From Acridotheres tristis (lineage: Eukaryota > Chordata > Aves > Passeriformes > Sturnidae), in NCBI GenBank assembly GCA_037013685.1, contig CM072884.1:99304048-99368047 (forward strand): DNA of 64,000 nt. The letters run 5' to 3'. Position numbers and translations under genes: made by a program. Shown here piece after piece: positions 50,956-61,200 of this stretch (position 1 is the stretch's first letter; every line of letters begins with the position of its first letter). The notes under the pieces were generated by a model. It was not told the DNA's origin. It worked only from the letters and a program-made list of their open reading frames with translations, and did not search any database.

Positions 50956-51530
50956 AGGATCAATTTTCTGTGACTGTATGAAAAAGTCATCCAAGTGGTG
51001 CCTGCCATTTTTTTCCCTCAAAGCATCAGCCAGTAAAGAATTGTGTTAAGAAACATATACAAGATTATATCTGACGGACTTGCACCCTGGGCTCTGAACC
51101 TGTTCTAATTTTGTAAGTTCTTCGTGCTTCCACTGGTGTAAATGTTGTTGTAGTGCTAAGGAACTATTTGGGGAGCAAAAGGGAATCAGTAGGAGCTTCC
51201 CCAGTGACATTTAGAAAGGCTGAACGTAGGCCAAACAACATCCATCCCATGGGCTCTAACATGTTTAAAAAAAAAATGGAGGGACTGGCATTTCTCCTCA
51301 GAAACTCTGGGATGTAGTGCCCCCTTCATCCATATTCCTCAGCTAACATAAAAAGGAATGCAGAGTAGATGTCTAGGTGATGTCAGGATCAGAGAAGCAA
51401 ATCAAGGGTGATCAGCCTCTCTATAGTATTTCTTGGTTTCTATTTAGTAGGCTTCTCAATGAAATTGATAGAGTTTAATTTCTATTGCTAAAAATGAGCT
51501 TCTGTTCCTTTACCAGCATCCTTCCAATTA

Positions 51531-51590
51531 CACATGTGCACATGTACAGACCTGTGCACAAGTGTGTATACACCACACACACATATTTGT
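51531..51590. repeat. Alternating purine-pyrimidine stretch with 14-bp palindrome
   Basis: ACATGTGCACATGT at 51532-51545 is a perfect palindrome. It is followed by TGTGCACAAGTGTGTATACACCACACACACATA. It is imperfect, dinucleotide-like sequence that is a weak Z-DNA candidate. Confidence 0.5.
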
Positions 51591-54500
51591 TTCATTAATG
51601 AGTTACAGCATAGTGGTCTCTTCTGGTCAGTTTTAGTAAATGCTACTAGACTGTTCCTTCTGTTCCTTTTACAAAGATTTTTGTATGTACTAGTTAGCAC
51701 ACTGTTATACTTTTCATTTTTATGGATGTAAGGAGAATTGAACACTCGTGTCTCAGTATAAAATATGAATGGCAATAAATCTGTTGTTTTATCCAAGTAT
51801 TTAGCAGGCATGTACAAGGCTTTAATGAAAATATGAGTAGAAATTTCACAGCCGAAGTCTTGTGATTATATTTTCTCAGCTTTCACTTGTCTCTTCATCT
51901 AAAGACCGTGTTTCAGGAACTTTCTGAAAATGTGTCCTTATTGCGAAAGTGTCTTGTGTTTTTTCCTAAATATGTTTGTGTGAAGGAAGACAGTCTTTTA
52001 CCACTTCTAAGCCATTAGAAGAAAAATGAAAATGAAAGGTCTGTTTAGTTTTATAGCTCTGTATCTGCAGTAAACAATAGGACCCAAAATTTTTCAATGG
52101 AAGAACATGCCCTTCCTGAACAGATCTGGCTAGGAATCAAATTATGAGAGCATGGTTTATTCTTGCAAAGAACAAATATGTGGAAAGACAAAAGTAAATG
52201 AAAAATTAGGTACAAGGATCTCTTATCTGTGGATTTGTTTGAGGTTTTTCTCTTGATTTTTAGACTGGGATAGGTTAACAATTAACGTTCTTCAAGGCCA
52301 CTTTTTTATTTTTTGAAGAGGTGGTGAAAATTGAGTGTTCAAACAGTCTGAATGAAACTACCTGAATAAAACCGGTGTGATGAGACTATTCTTTTTTCAT
52401 GAAGATTTAAACTGCATTTAGAGTAACGAATTTATTAATTTGCTAGCTTTTTCATTTTTTACTACATGTCCAGAGCTATTGCAATATCATTTTATACTGT
52501 GGGGTTTTTTTAAAATAAGAAATCACACCCAGAATCATGGTATGATAAAAGCAAGTCAGATTTAGCACATTCAAGCACAAATGCTAGTCAACAAACTGCT
52601 GTTAAAAGTATTGTTTACTCTGTACCACCAGAAGGCTTGCTACTATATCAGTTTACAAAGGACAGAAGGCACCCTTCCTCTGAGGAAGCTTTGTTTTCCA
52701 TATTGCATCCAGTTTCGACCAAGTACTGCAGTGAAGCTCCAAGCTTGCTTGTACAGGTTTAGCTTTTGGTTTTTTGTAGTAATTTTAAATCAAATCTGAA
52801 GTAGGAATCCTGTTATTAAACATTAATGAGAAATTTTGCTAAGTAAAAGGTTCAAAACCTTTACTCCACAAAGAATCATAAAGCTTTTCCAGCTACTACT
52901 TTTTCTTTCACCTCTGTTTAAATGAATCTTTACAGTGCATTGGAACTGAGAGAAATATGGCTCTAGCAGGTCAGTATATAACATACATTCTAAATCCATA
53001 ATTTTCTTATGAAAACCTTTCATGTTAAGTATTTGAGTTCTTGCTCAAGGGTCTGATCTGAAGCATTCTTCTGGAAGCTTAACATAAGGAAAAAAGCTAC
53101 TTCTGATGGGGCCTTATTTGCCAGTTATTTAAAGTTTTATTGATCTCAGGTAAAAAACCTTTAATTATACCAGAGAAAGGAAATGCAAAGCTCATAGCAG
53201 GGATATTTATTTATAGCTGCATGAAGATTCTCACCGGTGAACATATACTTTATTCTCTAATATGCAGGTGGAAGAAGAAGGATGAGCTTCAGAAATTCTG
53301 GTCTTGCTGCTAGCTATACCAGATTGCTTTGTGGGATGTGAGAATTGATGCTGCAGCTACGTTGGCAATGGAGATGTTCTTACTTCAGTAGCACAGTTTG
53401 GAATACTTTATTTGTGTTTCTAGCATGTTAATTACAAATACAATCCAGTGGACTGTGATGATCTTAATGTAGCAATGCAACTCAAAGAATAATGATCCAG
53501 AGAAAGTAATATCCCTGAGGTAACTAGTCTTGATAAGATTTGGAAATGTACCTTAAAAACATGTGCATGCATATAAGTTTGTGCATGCAAAAATTAAATA
53601 TACAGACAGAAGGGCTGCAGAGTTAAGTAACTTGGGTGGAATTAATCTCACCCACTGTTTCAGTGCTTAGGTCTTGCATAACCAATCTCCCTCGTTTATA
53701 TAAGTTGAGGGAGTCCAAAATCTGAAAAGCAACTTTTACCATCTGGAAATCATTAAAGTCAGTAACCTTCTGGCCAGATCTTCTCTCCCTCCCCTGCTTT
53801 TACTAACTGGGGAAAGCCTTGACAATTCACAGTGAGTATCTAACTCCTAGCTGGCTAAAGCTAAAAGAGATAGACTATACCTTAGGAAGTATTTGGCATT
53901 TTATGTAGATTCATTGAGTCCTTTAAAACACAGAATATAATTGTTCTCAGTTTAAATTTAGCCTTGGAGATTGCTGTTCCTCTTTTAGGCCTGGAGAAGG
54001 GCTTCAGTTTCTTTGCATATGCCAGTATTTCTAATGAAAGAATGCTACCTTTTCCCCTCAAATACTGCCTTGCTTATATACACTGTGATAAACTTACTCT
54101 TTTTTTTTCCCCCATAATTTTCTAGACTTCTCAAATACAAAATTCATCATGAAACACCATATGGGTACCCACGCAGTTGTCACACAGCTGTCAGCTTCTA
54201 GTATTTGAGGTGGCATAGCTAGTAACCTGTTGCCTTCATCCCCCATGCATACCAGAACACTGGTATGAGACTCATCTGTGGTTTTAGTGGGTTTGCAGCT
54301 ATTTCTGAATTCCCACTGCTCCTCTGCTTTCAGTTAAATGGGGTTCCACTAAAATTTTAATGTTCACAGATTCATTTATTTGTTATGCTGGTTTTAACAC
54401 TAACTTTTGAGTCAAGGTGCCTTACCCCAGTTCTCTTTTCCAATCTGTTTTCAGGCTGCATTTGTCTGCCTTCTTTTCCCAGTTTATTTAGCCTTTGTAT

Positions 54501-56364
54501 TCCCTGGCCCTTTGCTCTTCACTCTGCACTTTTTATCCTCTCTCCCCACATAGTATTTCCAGTTTGTGATAATAAACTCGATGAGATCACACTTTTCTTT
54601 CTCCATTTTCCAGGAAGTATTTGTTTGTCATGCTTGGGCAGACTTTCACAGTGAATTCAATTCTGTGTGGTTATCCTTCCTTTTTTTTGTCCTGGCTCAA
54701 ATGTACATGTGTTGTGTATAAGATCTAAAAGTACAATATGTTGGTCATATCGGTAGGGGCAGTTTTTGCTAGAAGAGCTTTGTTTAGTCTTCCCAGAACT
54801 TCTGGGATGTTTTTTTCTCTTTATTGAAATGTAAGGAAAAATATACTGATCTATCCATGACTTTACAGATGCTGAAGAAGCTGTCTGAAATAATTCCAGA
54901 AACTCTTTTTCTCGATTTAGTTCCAAAGTTGTAATTTCATCTGCAGAAAATGTTATTTTTATGAAATCTTAGCTGCCATTTCTTATCTGTTAGTAGTAGC
55001 AGAAATCTTCCTTGGATGCAGATTCCTTTATTTTCACATGTATGTTTGGCTTGTCAAGTTAGCTTAATTACCATGCAACTTGTGTAGAGGCAGCCCTTCT
55101 GTTCCTCTGACCTCTGCAGCAGTGATCAGGAGGTGTTTGAGGTATGAATTTTGCCTGCTGTCTTTCTTTTAAGCAGTTTGGAATAAATTTTAATCTTTAT
55201 GCTATTTTATGAAGAAGAGAAAATCTCTAAAAGGAATGCACTTTCAAATACTTCACACAGAAAAACAGCAGTTTTATTAGGAGGCAAGAATTTCTCTCTT
55301 ATTTTCCAGAGAATGCACTGTCTGTATAATCCCAGACAAGAAAAGCTTTTTTTTTTTCTGCAAACCTCAATGTAGAAACTTTGAGGAGAAATTAAGATCT
55401 CCACTGACATACACATCAATATACAGATAGGAAAAAACTTCTAATATTTAATTTTCTTTGGTAAGAGCATAATGTCAGCAAAAATATTTCTTGATGAAGA
55501 AGACTTAGAGACTGAAAAGACATCTTGTAAATGCCACAAAATCATTAGGTGCAGAGGAGGGTATTGTTGTCTTTCTGTAATTCTGTTGCCTGATGTGAAC
55601 TGAGGCTTGAAGATACAAGTGGCATTTCCTATTCAAATTTATCCTTCCCTGTAGAACAACACAAAAATTATTCTCATTAAAGATCTAAAATAAGTGAAAG
55701 GGAATGACAGATTCGTAGAGTTAACGCAGACATCTTTGAAATGTTCCATAGCCAAACCTAACAATGAGCTGACACCAGAATAGGAAGGTGATGGTTATAT
55801 TAAGTAACGCCTTTTACATACCATGTTGCAGGAAGAAGACAGTGACACAATAGTTCTCATCTTTGGGATCCTAGACCCTAGGCAGGAAGACCATTGTAGC
55901 TTAGACTTTCTCCTAGATGTGGAGAGCTTACCGTTGTGCTGCCATTTGCATATAAGAGGTGTTAAAGTAAGGGTAAACCTTGTCTCTACTTCTGCAGCAT
56001 GGAAATGACAGTAGCTGCTGCTATGTGTAGGTGCTTTTCTTTCAGTGCTGAGGCAGTCTTTTTTTCTAAGATTCTAGTGTTCAGCCAAGTAAACTAAGTT
56101 TGAGAAATTCCTGTTGTAGCTTGCACACTATAACAAAAGTGTAGTCAGTATATAAAAACTGTTAACATAGAATTAATAGGGGTACTTTATGATGGATGGA
56201 GGAATACAGACATTTCAGAAAAGATGGGCTCAAAAGAAAGAGGAGTGAAGTTTTTCTTTGTGACAAAGAGTGTCTCAGGTCTCAGATAGATGGTGGTATT
56301 TTCTGGGATGGTGTGATGGCCCACTCTTAAGGAAAAAGTGAGTCATAGCAGATGGATGACAGTG

Positions 56365-56812
56365 TGGTTGACCCTGTGGTTCAGAGTTAGAGATGAGACG
56401 AGAAACTGTGGCATACTCAGTGTTTGTTGTAGACCACCTGATCAAAGTGAAAAAATGGACAAAGCCTTCTTTACACAGCTGATGATGTCTCTGAAACACT
56501 TGTTTTTCAGGAGGGGAACTCTGTCCCTAAAGGGGGAGCTTTAACTTCCGTGGCATTTCCTGGACAGGCAGTGTGGTGGAATGTAAGCAATCCCAGAGAT
56601 TTCTGGCGAGTATCAGGGAAAATTTCTTGATGTAGGCGATGGAAAGACCAGTCAGATTATTAGAATAATTGGCTAACGTGTTTGCAAAATAGTGGAGCTC
56701 ATGATCATGAGTATATTGAGGAGAAAATGTTGGAAAGGACAGACCTTGAACAGAGAGCATTCAGAAAACTGATAGGTGGAGATTTCAGGGGAGGCAGCTC
56801 TTAAAGGTCTCT
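56365..56812 (+). mobile_element. Ancient CR1 ORF2 relic (endonuclease to RT linker)
   Basis: On the plus strand, translation gives LWFRVRDETRN, then CCRPPDQSEKMDKAFFTQL. Next comes a decayed GDFNFP-like block at about 56537, then KQSQRFLASIRENFL near 56587, and finally GEAALKG near 56792. These are successive landmarks of the avian CR1 ORF2 endonuclease (GVCYRPP block, GDFN block, KQSRRFLE block) and the linker before the reverse transcriptase. At least two frameshifts and several stops are present, so it is dead. No CR1 3' tail follows. The two 68-77 codon frames here are fragments of it or shadows. Confidence 0.82.
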
Positions 56813-58229
56813 GTGACAATCCCATGTGAGTGTTGTAGGTACTTCAGCAATCTTAAATGCTACTAGATGCCCATGGTTAGCTACTGACTCATACAGACTG
56901 ATCAATATAGAGCTCTTAGAAGTTTGAACACACAGCTCACATACAGGGATCTGAATATGGATGTCTTAATCTGAAACTGGATTCCATGTGAAGAGTTTCA
57001 GCCTCAGGAACCTGCTTGACAAGTTTGCCTTTGGTTCACAGTAGGTCTTGTTTAACAGTTTAAAAAAAAGTCTGTCCAATTGTTGATGAGAAAAAAAGAG
57101 AACTTCCAAAAATTTAAAATGTGAAAGTACAGATAAAAAAATAAATTGTATCCACTGCAGAAATTAAGATTTGAGAACTAAAGCTTGAGACGTGATAACC
57201 TTCGGAATTTCAGCTGTACTGAAACTATTTTGACTCTGAGATTTAGGATAACAACACTGAGGACCATGGCACTGATAATTTTTTTAAAAAAACGACCAAG
57301 CAACCAAGCAAAGTAACTATGTTTTAATAAGTTCTACCTACTCTTGAATTACAAGGTGCCCAGGAAAGGAGCATTGCATTATAATAACAGAAAAAGTAGG
57401 CAATACAATGTAATTATAAATGTCTTGTTGACCTCTGAATTTATGGAGTCAGTGATATCTTAAAGGAAGCCATGAAGGTAGTACAGTTTTTGCTACATTT
57501 TCTACTTTGTTATCACTTGTATTTAAAGTGCCAAGATTACTCTATAAAAAGTAATTAAATAATGCTGGTATCTGCCAATGCAATACTATGCTATTTTTAA
57601 ATAGCATAATTCGTTTTCACAATTTCCAGTGTTAACAGACAAAAAAAACAACAAACAAATAGAACTGGAAGAAGACTGAGGTTTGAAAATGAAATTGCTA
57701 CTGCTGACATTTCAGCATTGGAAGAATTTTTACTGAAATTTGGTTTCTGTTTTACACCCATGGTTTGGATTAAACAATACTGTCAAATTATAAAATTATA
57801 TGGATTAGTGCTATAACAGAATGAAATAAAACACAGATTATTTTAAGAATTGCTACAATAGTACTAGCTTATAATGAAAAGCTCGAATAGCTACATTTAT
57901 AGTGTTTAAAGCTGTTTCTTTATTCCAGATCCTTTTCATTACATCATTGTACACATTCTTTGGAGATGCATATTTGCTTTCTTGGTTGGAGAAAATTGTA
58001 AATAAATGTGAAAAATCTGCTTGGAACAATGGAAGTTCTGATGCTAACCATTATCATCAGCCCAACAGTTAGTGGAAAATACTGAGTGGGTTCGCTTCCT
58101 TTCAAGTGCTCTTCTCAGTGTATTTACACCCTAAATTAGTAGACTGCAAGTTCTTGAATAATGTAAAATGCATGCTCCAAATCTCATCCTGGTGGATTTT
58201 GAATGCCTTGAAGGCTATTCAGAATATCC
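56813..58229. other. Intron 3, AT-rich; hairpin at 57587-57608
   Basis: No gene was recognised. TATGCTATTT and AAATAGCATA at 57587-57608 are exact reverse complements around TT. The rest is AT-rich with short A runs. Confidence 0.6.
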
Positions 58230-58282
58230 CTAGAAATGGGGACATTCAAAATTGGCTGAACTGTCCTGTGAGCCTGCAAGCT
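58230..58282 (+). mobile_element. Short CR1 remnant (3' region)
   Basis: GGGGACATTCAAAATTGGCTGAACTGTCCTGTGAGCCTGC matches the CR1 3' region reading GGAGATATTCAAAACCCGGCTGGACGCGATCCTGTGCAACCTGC in the plus sense. The flanks on both sides diverge. It is a small piece of an old copy. Confidence 0.6.
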
Positions 58283-61200
58283 TCTTGAAATCTGGAGAGT
58301 CCCTGGCATCACCAGCGTTGTCACTGAGCCTGCCACTGGGACTGGAGCCCCAGTCTGGGAGTCCATGGACACAGATGGGCCACTCATTTGGCTTATGGAT
58401 TCATCTTATGGATAATTGGATGAGAAATGCCTACTGTTTATGACTCCCTTATACTACACTTGATTTAAAACAAATAAGCAAGATTGGTAATGCAAGCATT
58501 TGCTCCTGACATCTGAGCAAACAGTAAAGTTTTTGCAAGTGTTTCTGAAGGACATAAATGAAGAAATCAGAGAAACTGTTTCAACCTGCATACATTTTTT
58601 TTTTTTTAAAGTCTCTTTGCATCATTACCTGCACTTACTGGTAATTTCCTGTCAAACTTGTAGCTCAGGGTTTCAGCCTTTTCTTGTGCTTCGTTCCCCA
58701 GTGGAATAGCTGAGCTTATATGGCTGTCCCCCTTGAAAATCTTTGAGTGGTTTAGGCTTTCCCTAGTCCTCTTATTCTTTCTCAGGAGACAGTGCGACTA
58801 TCTTCCCTAAAATGGAAAAATTCTGTATCAAATATAGAATTCTTTGCTCCGTTAGGAGTCTTCCCCTGCACTTAGATGGTTAGTAAATAATATTCTGCTT
58901 TCAAGAGATAAAAAACCGATTTGTGGTGATTCACTCTAGGTGCTTCTTCTCAAGTAAACTCTAACATACATGCGTTGGGAAAACTCTAAGCAATTTATCA
59001 GTAAATAAAGGCACTGTGATAACTCAGACATACTGTTCTGTCATTGTTTATCCAAGACTCACTCTCTTCCAAAAATAAATAGGACTTTTAGATTAGTTAG
59101 TAATTTCCTGGAAGTTCTCCTATGCTAAGAGTTGTATTGCTTAGAAAAACCAAGTGTGGAGATTTTAGCTGATAAGCAGAATTACAATTTTCTCAAGGGA
59201 GAAATATAAGGTCGAAAGAGTGAAGCATCTCTTGAGGGAAATTCTCCAAAGTTTTTTAGGTGTAGAAGAAGACACAGTATGCTGTGACTTAAACTTCATA
59301 TTGTCAAACTGTTTGAAAAAAGAAATTACATCATCTTACAGAACGTCTCTTTCTCTAGAGACTCTTTTAAGGTACTCCACTAAATTTTGAAAGCAATTGC
59401 CAGCAAAATTGCCAGCATGTAATATCAGAAACATTGAGACAACAGGCAGCTGTATTCTAGTCTTAGTACTGTCTAAAAGCAGTAGTGGTTTAAGGCAAAA
59501 TGGAAATGGAGTCAAGACAGTGTCTGGGCAATTAATTAAGGACCTGACATAATTGCAGGTGATGACCCCTGTGACCTCTCAGAACATTGATTGCTTGGCT
59601 TAGTTTAAAAACTTTCGTAATTAAAAATGTCACATTTATGATATTTTGATCTAAAATGCTAATATTTTATGTTCTTGTTTTGAGAGTAAATTTGAAAAAT
59701 TATTTGGTTGGGTTTTGGTGTTTTTAAGCTTCACTTTAAGCAACTCATGAAAAATGCTTTACCATTTTCTAATGGTTTTCTGGGCTTTTGTTGCCTTGCA
59801 TCTGACTGCTTAATGTTCTGTGATTTTGATAGAATCAAGATTATTGAAAAATCTGTTCTAAATACTTCAATGTTGTAGAACATATTAATGTTTATGCAAG
59901 TCCAGCTGTACTACTTTGTTCTGAAAAGACATAAACAATTGAATATATTTGGCTGAATTTTGTTGATTTTTAAAATGTGTGTCTTTGTTGTGCCAAATTA
60001 AATTGTATAAATGTAATAATGGAGCAATGAGAATCAAACCAGGTTGTTGCTCACTTCTAAATAATTTTTATGACATGCAAATGTTCTCTGTCAGTAGAGA
60101 AGGCGATTAATTTAACTTTTTCTAACAGAAGTTGAGTTTGGGCTTGAACAGCCTCACAGATGGAAATGATGAGCCAACCATAGGACATGCCATATATTTT
60201 ATTGTTTCACTTAATATATCAGTGTAAAACCCTGATGGGATGTACTAAATGGTGCTTGAGCAGCAGCCCCGTAGTAAATGCTGCTTGTGCATGGGATGTG
60301 CTCAGTGTTGACTGCTGCTATCTCTGCTCACATCTATTGATATTTATCAGCATTTAATCTTTCAGTTGCTTAAAAATTCTGTGCTTGAGAAACTCTTGTA
60401 CTCATATAGGGTGAGGCAATAAAATCAGAGGTGAATGATGTAACTTTGAGAAGGTTGGAATTTTATCTATATTTCAAGAATCTTGTTGTGTACCTCTGCT
60501 TTGTGTCAGATTCTCCAGATTTTTTTTTTAACAGAAAAAGAAAGAAAAGTCCTAACAGGAATCTTTGAAATAAAATAAGGACAGACATTTAAAGAGATTT
60601 TTTATTTTACTGTAACATGACATTTTCAAGAATAGGATATGCTTTGTCTTTCCAGATGATAATGGCTGTAGTTCTAAGATCTTGATTTATGCTAAGCAGC
60701 ATCTTTTTCCTTGAGTACTCCCAAGGATCTTTCAAGAAAACAACAGAGATACATTACACTGCTGTTCTGACACTTGTGTCTTGTGCCATATATAATTACA
60801 TATTATAGAAGTGACTTCTGTCATATAAATTTTGTAGAGACAGTGGGAAAATAGGGACCTCTGTCCTTTAAATGAGATAAAAATAAATGGTTTTGATTTG
60901 GGAACTCTTCTAGTTTGATAGTGGTGGCTGGAAGCACCAGCTATGACAGTCGTGTGAGGAAACCTCGGAGAGAAACTCGTGGGTGGCAAGGAGCACAGCA
61001 GTGCAGATGCTCAGCTCTCATAGCCATGCTCCCATCTGTGCTTCAATGGACAGACAGTAAAGCATGTGTTTTCTCCAGAGGCAATTTCCACACATACTTT
61101 GAGGTATAGGTATAGGAAAGGACTGAGCCTTAATATGAAGTGATTCCTCTCTCCATGGCTGGAGGTACCCTTTTCCCATGAACATTTATCTCCTTCCTCC

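Larger units (their letters stand above)
47041..56364. other. Intron 3, long stretch without recognised gene
   Basis: About 9.3 kb. It contains a motif at 50922-50953 shared with 32303-32338 and an alternating CA/TG-rich stretch with a 14-bp palindrome at 51531-51590. A pyrimidine-rich patch lies near 54430-54570. A plus-strand frame at 48929 starts with an IKKF-like string, but it lacks a splice context and is not CDKL5 exon 4. No RNA gene was recognised. Confidence 0.55.
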
